From: Nautilia profundicola AmH
GTDB lineage: Bacteria; Campylobacterota; Campylobacteria; Campylobacterales; Nautiliaceae
Direction: 5' to 3'
Assembly (NCBI RefSeq): GCF_000021725.1
Contig: NC_012115.1
Location: forward strand, 1,379,408-1,443,407
Length of the DNA: 64,000 bases
Position 1 is the stretch's first letter. Each line of letters opens with the position of its first letter. Below the pieces are notes generated by a model. The model did no database searches. It saw only the letters and a list, made by a program, of their open reading frames with translations, and was not told the origin of the DNA. A program made the position numbers and the translations under genes. Shown piece by piece: positions 37,080 to 45,894 of this stretch.

Positions 37080-37597
37080 AACAGTGATTCGAGTAAAACT
37101 TTTGCACCGTCTGCTTCGATTTTTTTGTTTTCTACATCCACATCTTTAACGTGTCTTTTAAAATCAATCAAAAATCTCTTAGGATATTTTTTTTCAATTA
37201 ATTCAGGATTTGTGTTTATGACAAGATAATCGGCTTCGTTTGCCCTTTCTATCTCTTTAACACGCCCAAGCAGTTCACCGTCTTCATATACGTCGCATCC
37301 AATAATATCAAACCAGAAATATTCGTTTTCTTTAAGCTTAATATCCTCTTTTGTCTGCTCTTCAGTAGAATACAGCATTCTATTTGTCAGTTTTTTTGCA
37401 TCTTCAGGTGTATCAATACCTTTAAACTTAACAAGTCCTCTTTTTAAGTCTATTTTTTCAATAGTGAGGTCTATTTTGTCAGAAGGGAAAGTTTTATCTT
37501 TTTTGAACTGTTCGGGAAAGTCAGTTAAAAGGTGGATTTTCTGCCACCCTTTAATACCGTAGCTTTTACCTATTTTTGCAATAGGAATTTTATTCAT
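37076..37597 (-). CDS. rimM: Ribosome maturation factor RimM
   Basis: RimM helps assemble the 30S head and binds S19. The 173-aa protein has an N-terminal RimM barrel starting IPIAKIGKSYGIKGWQKIHLLTDFP and a C-terminal PRC-barrel domain (EYFWFDIIGCDVYEDGELLGRVKEI, KRFLIDF). It overlaps khpA by 8 bp and trmD by 4 bp. Confidence 0.95.
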   Translation of the reverse strand: MNKIPIAKIGKSYGIKGWQKIHLLTDFPEQFKKDKTFPSDKIDLTIEKIDLKRGLVKFKGIDTPEDAKKLTNRMLYSTEEQTKEDIKLKENEYFWFDIIGCDVYEDGELLGRVKEIERANEADYLVINTNPELIEKKYPKRFLIDFKRHVKDVDVENKKIEADGAKVLLESLL

Positions 37598-37832
37598 CTT
37601 CAGTTTTCACCGTTATTTTATAATTTTTATTTTCTTTGGCTCTGCATCCGCTTATTACTGTTTTAATAGCTTTTACCATGGAGCCTTCTTTACCGATAAT
37701 TCTACCTACATCGGCTTTTTTAGCATATATAACTATTTCGTCAAAGTCTTCGTGAGGCACTACCTCAACTTTCACATGTTCAGGTTCAAAAGCTAATAAT
37801 TTAGCAAACTCCGTTACGAAATCAACAACCAT
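37590..37832 (-). CDS. khpA: KH-domain RNA-binding protein KhpA
   Basis: An 80-aa single KH domain with the GxxG loop in GRIIGKEGSMVKAIKTVI. It is the usual gene between rpsP and rimM in many bacteria. KhpA binds RNA, often with KhpB, and influences ribosome or small-RNA biology. Its start overlaps the rpsP stop by one base (TAATG). Confidence 0.92.
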   Translation of the reverse strand: MVVDFVTEFAKLLAFEPEHVKVEVVPHEDFDEIVIYAKKADVGRIIGKEGSMVKAIKTVISGCRAKENKNYKITVKTEDE

Positions 37833-38077
37833 TAAGCGTTGTTTTCCTCAGCGATTTTTTTAAGTTTTGTAACTCTTTCGCTCATTTGTGCACCTACACC
37901 TAACCAGTAGTTAAGTCTGTCTAAATCCATTTTTACAGTTGCAGGTTCAGTCATTGGGTTGTAATATCCGATTGATTCAATCCATCCTGAGTCTCTTCTT
38001 TTTCTGCTGTCAGTTACAACTATTCTATAAAAAGGTCTTTTTTTTCTACCAAATCTTGCTAATCTTACTTTTACCAC
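37832..38077 (-). CDS. rpsP: 30S ribosomal protein S16
   Basis: The 81-aa protein begins [30 protein letters not shown] region typical of S16 ([18 protein letters not shown]), with IGYYNPM and the tyrosine/tryptophan [10 protein letters not shown] segment. It has a AAGGAG site. It follows ffh by 75 bases. Confidence 0.97.
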   Translation of the reverse strand: MVKVRLARFGRKKRPFYRIVVTDSRKRRDSGWIESIGYYNPMTEPATVKMDLDRLNYWLGVGAQMSERVTKLKKIAEENNA

Positions 38078-38152
38078 GTTTACTCCTTAGTTTATTTTGT
38101 TTAATCCCACCCAAACCTACCCAATTACAAATTAATTCGGAATTTTAATATA

Positions 38153-39502
38153 TTATTTAGGAAAATTCAAGCCCTGAGTCATTTTCATAAGTTCATTCAT
38201 ATTAGGCATTTTTTTACCGGCGAATTTTTTAGCCATTTTTGCGGCGTTTTGGAACTGTTTATTAATTCTATTTATTTCTTGAATACTAAGTCCCGAACCT
38301 TGTGCAATTCTTCTACGTCTGCTCGCACTTTCCTTAATTAGCTCAGGATTTTGTCTCTCTTTTGGTGTCATTGAGCTTATCATTGCTTTAATCTTCTTAA
38401 TCTCAGCCGAGTTCTCAAGGTCTATGTCACCCAGCTGTTTTAGCATATTCCCCATTCCCGGAATCATACCGAGCAGGTTTTTCATACTTCCTAATTTTTT
38501 CATCTGTTCAAGCTGATTTAAAAAGTCTTCATAGTTAAACTTACCTTTTTTAAGTTTTTTGGTAAGTTTTTTTGCTTCTTTTTCATCAATAATCGCAGAT
38601 GTTTTTTCTACAAGCCCTTCAATATCCCCTGCACCCATTATACGGCTGACGATTCTCTCAGGTACGAATACTTCAATATCCTGTACCTTTTCACCAGTAC
38701 CAATAAATCTAAGAGGTTTACCTACCTGATGGGCAATACTCAGTGCAACACCGCCTTTTGAATCACCGTCGTATTTAGTAAGAATCACACCTGTAATATC
38801 AAGTTTTTCGTCAAACTGTTTTGCGGTATTAAGCGCATCTTTACCTGTAAGTGAATCCGCTACGTAAAATATTTCATGAGGATTAACCTCATTTTTAATT
38901 TTAATAAGTTCATTCATAAGCTCGTCGTCAATCGCAAGACGCCCGGCCGTATCTATAAGTACAACATCATAAAATTTCTCTTTTGCTTCTTCTACGCCTC
39001 TTTTTGCGATATCTACCGGGTCTTTTGAGTTTTCATCATAAAAAATGTCAAGCCCGTTTTGCTCCGCTAACTGCTTTAGCTGTTCTACGGCTGCCAGTCT
39101 TTGTAAATCCGCCGCTACCATTAAAACTTTTTTCTTTTTAAATTCTTTAAGGTAATTTGCAAGTTTAGCGGTTGTTGTTGTCTTACCGCTACCCTGAAGA
39201 CCTGTCATAAGCACAACAGTAGGTGGTTTGGAAGCATATACAAATCCGTAATTACCTGGAGCCGTTAATATTTTCGTTAATGTTTTATCAAGTGCTTTTA
39301 AAAAGTTCGCTTTCCCGATACCGGCTTTTTTTGTTTCTACTTCAACTTCTCTTAAAAGATCTTTTACAACCTTAAAATGTACGTCCGCTTTTAAAAGATT
39401 CTTTTTAAGCTCATCCAAAGCTTTTTTAAGCGCTTTTTCATCATCTTTCATTCTTATTTTATTAATAGCGCTCTTAAAGCCGTCACTTATCTTATCAAAC
39501 AT
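38153..39502 (-). CDS. ffh: Signal recognition particle protein Ffh
   Basis: Ffh is the SRP GTPase that targets nascent membrane proteins to FtsY. The 449-aa protein has the N and G domains with GLQGSGKTTTTAKLA (P-loop), DTAGRLAID, TKYDGDSKGG, and a methionine-rich M domain (LGMIPGMGNMLKQLG, RRRRIAQGSGLS) that binds SRP RNA and signal peptides. FtsY is encoded in the same window at 57.1 kb. It lies 13 bases after the pseudouridine synthase gene. Confidence 0.97.
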   Translation of the reverse strand: MFDKISDGFKSAINKIRMKDDEKALKKALDELKKNLLKADVHFKVVKDLLREVEVETKKAGIGKANFLKALDKTLTKILTAPGNYGFVYASKPPTVVLMTGLQGSGKTTTTAKLANYLKEFKKKKVLMVAADLQRLAAVEQLKQLAEQNGLDIFYDENSKDPVDIAKRGVEEAKEKFYDVVLIDTAGRLAIDDELMNELIKIKNEVNPHEIFYVADSLTGKDALNTAKQFDEKLDITGVILTKYDGDSKGGVALSIAHQVGKPLRFIGTGEKVQDIEVFVPERIVSRIMGAGDIEGLVEKTSAIIDEKEAKKLTKKLKKGKFNYEDFLNQLEQMKKLGSMKNLLGMIPGMGNMLKQLGDIDLENSAEIKKIKAMISSMTPKERQNPELIKESASRRRRIAQGSGLSIQEINRINKQFQNAAKMAKKFAGKKMPNMNELMKMTQGLNFPK

Positions 39503-39515
39503 ACTTCTCCTTTAG

Positions 39516-40277
39516 CTACTTTTTCTTTTTTTTCTTATGAGTATTAACCTCTTCTTGCATTTTAAAATCACTTGGTTCCGGCGATGTAAAATTATAATCA
39601 AATATTTTAAATTTATGGTGGTGTAACATAACTCTTTTAAACGGTTCTCCTCCATACTTTTCATCACCTAAAATAGGATGTTCAACAGCTTTTAAGTGTG
39701 CTCTGATTTGATGTGTTCTTCCGGTATGGATTACGGCTTTTACTTTAGATTTGGTTCTGAACGCCAAAATCGGTTCAATTTCGGTTACGGCGTCTTCTCC
39801 GTCTTTTGATATCTTTGCAAGTGCACCGCTTTTTGTTTTAATCACCTTAATAGGAAGATCTATTTTCATAGGCTCAGCCACAATACCGCTTACCCATGTG
39901 ATATATTCTTTATAAACGTTTTGTTTTTTAAACTCTTCAATTGCTTTTTTCTTAAACTCATCGTTTTTTACCAAAATAAGAACACCGCTTGTTTCTTTAT
40001 CAAGTCTATGCAATAATTCATATCCAAAGTTTTTAGCAATTTCCTCACTTGTAATATATGGAGGCTTATCTACCGCCAATAGATTTTTATCTTCAAAAAT
40101 TTTTTTCGGTTTTGGAAATTTTAAAACTTTAAATTTTGTATTAATGGGTAATAACCCTCTTGCTATTTTAATTTTTTTGTCTTTTGCAAAAACAAGTCCT
40201 CTGTCTATAAGCTCTTTTGCAGCTCTATTAGATATACCTTCTTGTTTTGCCAAAAGAATATATGCTTTTTCGTTCAT
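39516..40277 (-). CDS. RluA-family pseudouridine synthase
   Basis: The 253-aa enzyme converts uridine to pseudouridine in rRNA or tRNA. An S4-like N-terminal domain (ISNRAAKELIDRGLVF) precedes the catalytic domain with the RluA motif LLHRLDKETSGVLIL, where the aspartate is the nucleophile, and HTGRTHQIRAHL. The tail is very lysine-rich. It starts the operon leading into ffh; a minus-strand TATAAT lies at 40303-40298. Which position it modifies cannot be told. Confidence 0.9.
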   Translation of the reverse strand: MNEKAYILLAKQEGISNRAAKELIDRGLVFAKDKKIKIARGLLPINTKFKVLKFPKPKKIFEDKNLLAVDKPPYITSEEIAKNFGYELLHRLDKETSGVLILVKNDEFKKKAIEEFKKQNVYKEYITWVSGIVAEPMKIDLPIKVIKTKSGALAKISKDGEDAVTEIEPILAFRTKSKVKAVIHTGRTHQIRAHLKAVEHPILGDEKYGGEPFKRVMLHHHKFKIFDYNFTSPEPSDFKMQEEVNTHKKKKKK

Positions 40278-40297
40278 TGTTGCCTTTTTTTGTTGAA

Positions 40298-40303
40298 ATT
40301 ATA
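40298..40303 (-). promoter_or_regulatory. -10 box of the rluA-ffh-rpsP operon
   Basis: TATAAT on the minus strand, 20 bases before the start codon of the pseudouridine synthase gene. Confidence 0.5.
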
Positions 40304-40372
40304 ACAAATAAAAACTTTTTCTTATATTTTTGTAAAAACATTAATAATAATATAAAGCATCAAAAAAAATGT

Positions 40373-40378
40373 TATAAT
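40373..40378 (+). promoter_or_regulatory. -10 box upstream of the small exported protein
   Basis: TATAAT in TGTTATAATATTG, with TTGTTATAAAT just downstream as an alternative. The leader to the start at 40483 is about 100 bases long and contains the inverted repeat below. Confidence 0.4.
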
Positions 40379-40442
40379 ATTGTTATAAATTTTATTTATA
40401 TTAAGCTAACTTTAAGGAAAAACGAGTTAAGATACAGTTTGA

Positions 40443-40462
40443 GAATGAATTAATATTCATTC
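40443..40462. promoter_or_regulatory. Inverted repeat GAATGAAT/ATTCATTC, possible operator
   Basis: Perfect 8-bp arms spaced by TAAT lie 20 bases before the start codon of the small exported protein. The form is like TetR-type operators, but no such regulator gene is in the window. Confidence 0.4.
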
Positions 40463-40482
40463 GAATAAAAAAAGGGGAAGAA

Positions 40483-40827
40483 ATGAAGTTCAAATTTTCA
40501 CTATTAATCGCACTTGCTTTATCGACACAACTATATGCAATCAGTCCGTATATAGACGGATACCGAGCATACATAAGATACGTCAAGCACATCCCGAGAT
40601 ACGGCATAAAAGCTCCTGAACTTTTAAAAAAACTAAATGTAAGAAACGAAGAAGACCTGCTAAATCTATTTAAAGACAACGGAAAGCCGCTAATCGAAAA
40701 AACCAAACAATTTAACCCTAAAGCTGCTGAAGGTTTGGAAAAAATTATTAAAAGAGGTAAACTCAAACAATTAAAAGTATTCCTTTTCGATGTTTTAAAC
40801 GGTCAGATACCGGCCGGATGTATGTAA
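40483..40827 (+). CDS. Small exported hypothetical protein
   Basis: A 114-aa protein with a signal peptide (MKFKFSLLIALALSTQLYA, cut before ISPYI). The mature part is basic and helical (GYRAYIRYVKHIPRYGIKAPELL) and ends in GQIPAGCM with a single cysteine. It has a AAAGGGGAAG ribosome site. No family is recognised. It stands alone between the pseudouridine synthase and a porin gene and may be under an operator (40443-40462). Confidence 0.75.
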   Translation: MKFKFSLLIALALSTQLYAISPYIDGYRAYIRYVKHIPRYGIKAPELLKKLNVRNEEDLLNLFKDNGKPLIEKTKQFNPKAAEGLEKIIKRGKLKQLKVFLFDVLNGQIPAGCM

Positions 40828-40951
40828 TTAAATTAACTTATATTTAACACTTTTTTTGTGTAGTTTGAAGTTTTTTTATTATAATTTTCGCTGTTTGAAT
40901 TTCGGGCTTCATTCTTCCCCGGAAAAATTAAAAAACAACTAAGGAGATAAA

Positions 40952-42463
40952 ATGAAAAAATTACTACTTTCAGCTACAGTAGTTGCAGGACTATTTGCAG
41001 CTCCAACAATTGACACTTTACAAAAACAAATCAATGATTTACAACAACAATTAAAAGAATTAAAAGCAAAACAAACTGAACAAAACGACAGATACTACAA
41101 AAAAGTAGCTCCTATCGTAGCAAACAACCACCTATTCTGGAGTTATGATTTAAGAACAACTTATGACGCTATTTTCCAAGAAACTACTGACGGTATGGGT
41201 GTAACAAATGTCCAAATGGATCCAACAACAGGACAGACAGTTTTCACATTTGCTCCAGTTAAAGGTGAAAAAATCAACAACCACATCTTTACTAACAGAG
41301 TAATTTTAACAGGTGTATATAAACCAAGTGACAATCTTAAAGCAACTGTAAGGGTAGAAGCAAACAATATGTTCGGAAGTAACGATGCTTCTAATATGAT
41401 GGTAAATCCTTTCCAAAACGTTCCTTGGGTGGCAAACGAAACACCTGATGATATTAATTTCAGACTTAAAGAAGCTTTCTTTAACTACTATTTCGGTGAT
41501 GATTTAATGTTTAGTGCTGGTAGAAGACCGGCTACAAACGGTTATCCTGCAAACTTAAGAGAAGGTGACGATCCTGCAAGTCCTCTTGCACACTTAATCA
41601 ATATGGAATTTGACGGATTCAGTTTCAAAATCGGAAACGGTGAATTTTCTAAAATTACAGACAAGTTCGGAGACTGGGGAACTTGGTTAAAATTCTGTGC
41701 TGGTAGAGGTTACTCAAGTGCAACTGGTAAATGGCCAAGCAACTTCGCAGCTCCTTATTCAAGAAACGATGCACTTAAAAATATGGATTTCGCTGGATTT
41801 ATTTTCGTACCGTATGATGACGGTCAATATTCTTTATGGACAGAAACAGTTTGGGCTTGGCATGTTCAAGGTTATACAATGAATTACGATGCAACTGTAG
41901 CATTAGCTGATCCAACAAAAGCTGTTTACGAAATGTCTGATACAGGAAATTATTTCGGCGAAAACGTAATGTTAAAAGCAGACGGTATCGGTGACGGTAT
42001 TAGTGATTTCTTAGACGATACTAAAGCGTTTGTATCATTTGCTTATAGTAAAGTAAAAGGAAATGGTAAATTATTAGGACAAGATAGTACTGGAAATCCT
42101 GTTTATGAAGGAACTCATTCAGGACACAGTGTTTGGGTTGGTGCAGACATGCCTGGATTCAAAGACGGTGACAGATTCGGTTTAAGTTATGTAAAAGGTA
42201 GCAAATACTGGAGAAGCTTTACTTACGGTGAAGATACTTTAGCAGGAAGCATTGCTGCTGTTAGAGGTAAAGCTGTAGATGTATATTACAACACTGAAAT
42301 CGTTCCTCATTTAACTGCGGGACTAAGATATACATACATTAAATACGATCATGCAGGAAGTGACGGATTCTTTGGTATGATGGCTGATCCTGATGTAGCT
42401 GATAATTTCTCTTATGTTAAAAAAGCAACAGATATCAGAGCTTACATCAGATATAAATTTTAA
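40952..42463 (+). CDS. DUF3373-type outer membrane porin
   Basis: A 503-aa outer membrane protein. It has a signal peptide (MKKLLLSATVVAGLFA), a short coiled coil (DTLQKQINDLQQQLKELKAKQ) that probably anchors to peptidoglycan or trimerises, and then amphipathic beta strands with many aromatic residues, ending IRAYIRYKF with a terminal phenylalanine. From memory it matches a Campylobacterota family (DUF3373) seen near respiratory genes. It lies just before the psr operon and ends at a strong terminator, so it is separately transcribed and probably abundant. Confidence 0.8.
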   Translation: MKKLLLSATVVAGLFAAPTIDTLQKQINDLQQQLKELKAKQTEQNDRYYKKVAPIVANNHLFWSYDLRTTYDAIFQETTDGMGVTNVQMDPTTGQTVFTFAPVKGEKINNHIFTNRVILTGVYKPSDNLKATVRVEANNMFGSNDASNMMVNPFQNVPWVANETPDDINFRLKEAFFNYYFGDDLMFSAGRRPATNGYPANLREGDDPASPLAHLINMEFDGFSFKIGNGEFSKITDKFGDWGTWLKFCAGRGYSSATGKWPSNFAAPYSRNDALKNMDFAGFIFVPYDDGQYSLWTETVWAWHVQGYTMNYDATVALADPTKAVYEMSDTGNYFGENVMLKADGIGDGISDFLDDTKAFVSFAYSKVKGNGKLLGQDSTGNPVYEGTHSGHSVWVGADMPGFKDGDRFGLSYVKGSKYWRSFTYGEDTLAGSIAAVRGKAVDVYYNTEIVPHLTAGLRYTYIKYDHAGSDGFFGMMADPDVADNFSYVKKATDIRAYIRYKF

Positions 42464-42484
42464 TAATTAACATAAATTTAACTT

Positions 42485-42513
42485 ATAAGTGCCTCCCGGC
42501 ACTTATTTTTAAT
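42485..42513 (+). terminator. Rho-independent terminator after the porin gene
   Basis: ATAAGTGCC and GGCACTTAT form a 9-bp stem with loop TCCC, followed by TTTTT. It is one of the clearest terminators in the window. Confidence 0.88.
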
Positions 42514-42558
42514 TTTTTTTTGATACTATTATTTCGTAAATTCCTAAAAGGAGAATAA

Positions 42559-45213
42559 ATGTCTGAAATTATCAATCTCAAAAGAAGAAACTTTCTAAAA
42601 GGCTCAGCGGCAGCGGCGGCAGGTGTTACACTTGCAAGTACGTCTGCATATGCACTTAGTGCGTATGAAGATGCCGAGAGTGCAAAAGAGAAAAAAGAAA
42701 AAGACATAAAAAACGCAAAATATATTCCGACATTCTGTGGAATGTGCGTTAATATGTGTGGTGCGATAGCAAGAAATGTTGACGGCAAAGTTGTAAAACT
42801 TGATCCAAACCCTCTGTTCACAAAATCAAGAAACTTTTTATGTGCAAGAGGTAATGCTGGATTAGCGGCTCCTTATGATCCTGACAGATTAAAATGGCCA
42901 CTAATTAGAGTAGGAAAAAGAGGAGAAGGTAAATATAGAAAAGCTACATGGGAAGAAGCATACGAATATATTAGACAAAAGATGGTAAAAATCTATGATG
43001 AAGAAAAAGACAATAGAAGTGCAATCGCATTCGGTGCCGGTGCAGGTGCTGAAGAGCCTCTATTTGCAACATTCGGAAACGGCGTTGGTAGTGCTATTTT
43101 CGTTGACCACTTTACTACATGTTTCGCTCCTGCTTTCATGGCGAACAAACTTACGTTCGGAAGCTGGGGAAGTGCTGATTTTAGAAGAAGCAAATATGTA
43201 TTAATGCTCGGTGCAAACAGAGCTGAAGCTATTGTTACTCCTGATACGTTAGACCTTTTCAGAAGAGGTCACAAAAGAGGAGCGAAAATAGTTTACGTAG
43301 ATGTAAGATATACAAACACTGCAGCTCAGGCAGATGAATTTATTCCTATCAAACCTGGTACTGATTTAGCGTTAATGCTTGCTATGATTCATGAAACAAT
43401 CAATAAAGGGTATTACAAAACTCCATATAAAGCTGACTATTTAGCTAAAAATGCTGACGGATTAGATGAATTAGTAGAATACTTTACTAATGGAGAAGGA
43501 AGCAAATACACACCTGAATGGGCAAGTAAAATTACTGAAATTCCTGCTGATACAATCAGAAGACTTACAAAAGAATTTTCTGACGCAGCTGAAAAATATG
43601 AAGGTGCTGCAAACTGTTACAGAAGTAGAAAATCTACTTGGTACTATCAAGACTTTGATTTCAGACGTGCTCAGGCAATCTTTAACGTATTACACGGATG
43701 TGTTAACAGACCTGGCGGTGTACTTCTTGGTAGAGGTCTTAAAGCGGAAAAATATGAATACGAAGATTTCCCTATTTATGACAATGCGGCAACAAGAATC
43801 GATATTGCAACAAACCCTAAAGGTGAATATCCGCTACTTAACCCTACTAAAGGTTCTTGGCAGATTTTCAGAAATAAAGTTCATGAAATCAACACCAAAT
43901 GGAAAAAAGGTGAAAAACTTGCAGACGGCGAATATCCTGTAAGAGGTATGTTCATCTACAGAGAAAACCCAATGCAATCAGTTCCTGGATATGAAAAAAC
44001 AGCTGAAATGTTTGATACTATGGATTTAGTTGTTGTAATCGACATTATTCCAAACGACACGGCAATGTACGCAGACGTAATCCTTCCGGATACACCGTAT
44101 CTTGAAAGAACTTCACCTGTTAAATCATTCGGTACTCTTTGTCAACCTGTAATCGGTTATAGAAGTGCTACAATGGAACCAATGTATTCAACAAAACCTT
44201 TATATTACATTATGAAAGAATTAAGCGAAAAAGTTGAAAAAGACTTAGCGGCAATCACTTTCAAATATACATGGGATGCAGATGATTTAGGTGCGGAACT
44301 TCCGGCCGATTTCAACTTAGCTAAATACTTAACTGATGATTTTGAAATTGATGAAGAAAAACTAAAAGCAGATATCAAAGACGAAAAACTTGTAAAAGCA
44401 ATTTTACAGCATGCAAGTGAAGACGATCTTGATATTGCTACGTTTAAACTAAGCGCGGCTTATGAAAAAACTCCTGAAGAGTTCAACGAAGAAGTAATGA
44501 CTGAAATTTACGGTAAAAAAGCTGCGGAAATCGCAAAAGAATACGGTGCTTACTGGCCTGGAATCGAAGATGCGATTGAAGAAGCTATTGACGAACATCT
44601 AAAAGTACTTAAAAAAGACTATGAAGACAAAGCAGGTGCGGTATATGATCTTTACGACAAATATTCAAAACTTCCTAAAGATTACTGCATCAAACCTAAA
44701 AAAGGTAAATGGATTAAATTAGCTCTAAGAAACCTTGAAGGTAAAAAATTCAAAAACCCTATCAACGGACAGGAAGAAACACTTCATAAATTCCCTAAAT
44801 GGAGAGATTCACTGTTTGAAGAACCTAAAAATAATCAAGTAAGACTTGTTGTAGGTAGACACGGATACTTTACACAAAGTTCACATCCGAACAACTATCT
44901 GTTATTAGACCTTATGAACTACAACTACATCTGGATTAACGACGAACTTGCAAAAGAACTTGGAGTTAAATTCAAAGATGAAGTAGAACTTACAAACAGA
45001 ACAGGTCAAAAAGTAATCGGAAAAGTATATCCGACTAAAAGAATTAGAAAAGATACAATTTTTGTTGCAACAGGTATGGGAAGTAAATCACCAATGTTAA
45101 CTCTTGGTGGAAATAACGGTATTTCTCAAGCTACAATTGCTGAAGATCATACGGATCCGATTATCGGAGCGGCAAGTATGAACGAAACTTTTGTAACAAT
45201 TAGAAAGGTGTAA
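42559..45213 (+). CDS. psrA: Molybdopterin oxidoreductase, polysulfide/thiosulfate reductase catalytic subunit
   Basis: Catalytic subunit of a CISM complex that reduces polysulfide, sulfur or thiosulfate at the periplasmic face. A twin-arginine signal (RRNFLKGSAAAAAG) is followed by the 4Fe-4S motif CGMCVNMC...CARG. The molybdenum ligand cysteine is likely in HFTTCFAPAF, and MGD-binding segments such as YVLMLGANRAEA follow. At 884 aa it is longer than Wolinella PsrA (about 760 aa), with an acidic insert near residues 560-690 that looks lineage-specific. It is followed at three bases by psrB. PsrA versus PhsA or SreA cannot be separated by eye. Confidence 0.85.
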   Translation: MSEIINLKRRNFLKGSAAAAAGVTLASTSAYALSAYEDAESAKEKKEKDIKNAKYIPTFCGMCVNMCGAIARNVDGKVVKLDPNPLFTKSRNFLCARGNAGLAAPYDPDRLKWPLIRVGKRGEGKYRKATWEEAYEYIRQKMVKIYDEEKDNRSAIAFGAGAGAEEPLFATFGNGVGSAIFVDHFTTCFAPAFMANKLTFGSWGSADFRRSKYVLMLGANRAEAIVTPDTLDLFRRGHKRGAKIVYVDVRYTNTAAQADEFIPIKPGTDLALMLAMIHETINKGYYKTPYKADYLAKNADGLDELVEYFTNGEGSKYTPEWASKITEIPADTIRRLTKEFSDAAEKYEGAANCYRSRKSTWYYQDFDFRRAQAIFNVLHGCVNRPGGVLLGRGLKAEKYEYEDFPIYDNAATRIDIATNPKGEYPLLNPTKGSWQIFRNKVHEINTKWKKGEKLADGEYPVRGMFIYRENPMQSVPGYEKTAEMFDTMDLVVVIDIIPNDTAMYADVILPDTPYLERTSPVKSFGTLCQPVIGYRSATMEPMYSTKPLYYIMKELSEKVEKDLAAITFKYTWDADDLGAELPADFNLAKYLTDDFEIDEEKLKADIKDEKLVKAILQHASEDDLDIATFKLSAAYEKTPEEFNEEVMTEIYGKKAAEIAKEYGAYWPGIEDAIEEAIDEHLKVLKKDYEDKAGAVYDLYDKYSKLPKDYCIKPKKGKWIKLALRNLEGKKFKNPINGQEETLHKFPKWRDSLFEEPKNNQVRLVVGRHGYFTQSSHPNNYLLLDLMNYNYIWINDELAKELGVKFKDEVELTNRTGQKVIGKVYPTKRIRKDTIFVATGMGSKSPMLTLGGNNGISQATIAEDHTDPIIGAASMNETFVTIRKV

Positions 45214-45216
45214 AAA

Positions 45217-45885
45217 ATGGCTAATTACGCAATGGCATTAGAATATCAAAACTGTATAGACTGTAGAGCATGTGAAGTAGCATGTAAAGATGAAAACGGA
45301 GTAATGCTCGGTGCAGACAAGCAAAGAATCTGGGTTGGTATAGTTGAAGGCGGAACAACATTAGCCGATGCCTTTTTAAACTTCTATCCATCTCAGTGTA
45401 ACCACTGTGAAGACGCACCATGTATTACAGTTTGTCCTACAGGTGCTTCACACTTTGTTGAAGGTGGTATCGTAAAAGTTGATTATGATATGTGTATTAT
45501 CTGTAAAGGTTGTATGGAAGCATGTCCATATGAAGCAAGATTTGTTGATGAAACAAAACACGCAGTTGACAAATGTACATTCTGTGACGGAAGAATCCAG
45601 GAATACGGAACGACTGCATGTAGTGCGACATGTCCTACAAAAGTAAGAACATTCGGTGACCTTGAAGATCCGAACTCTGATATTGTTAAAGTTCTTAATA
45701 AAAGAGAATTTTTCGTTCTTAAAGAAGATGAAGGAACACTTCCTAAACTGTTCTATCTTGTACCTGAAGATGAAGAATACGCAAAAAGAACTCTTGGAAA
45801 TGTAAAAAGACACAAATGGGCTGAATTTAAAGCCAAATATGAAGCTGAGGCAAATGCGAAAAAGCCTGAGTGGAAAAAAGCGTAA
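45217..45885 (+). CDS. psrB: 4Fe-4S ferredoxin subunit of the polysulfide reductase
   Basis: The electron-transfer subunit of the complex. The 222-aa protein has four ferredoxin-type cysteine clusters: CIDCRACEVACKD, CNHCEDAPCITVCPTGA, CIICKGCMEACPYEAR and CTFCDG...CSATCP. There is no signal peptide, so it is probably exported with PsrA by the Tat path. It lies between psrA and psrC with three- and nine-base gaps. Confidence 0.92.
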   Translation: MANYAMALEYQNCIDCRACEVACKDENGVMLGADKQRIWVGIVEGGTTLADAFLNFYPSQCNHCEDAPCITVCPTGASHFVEGGIVKVDYDMCIICKGCMEACPYEARFVDETKHAVDKCTFCDGRIQEYGTTACSATCPTKVRTFGDLEDPNSDIVKVLNKREFFVLKEDEGTLPKLFYLVPEDEEYAKRTLGNVKRHKWAEFKAKYEAEANAKKPEWKKA

Positions 45886-45894
45886 GGAGCTATT

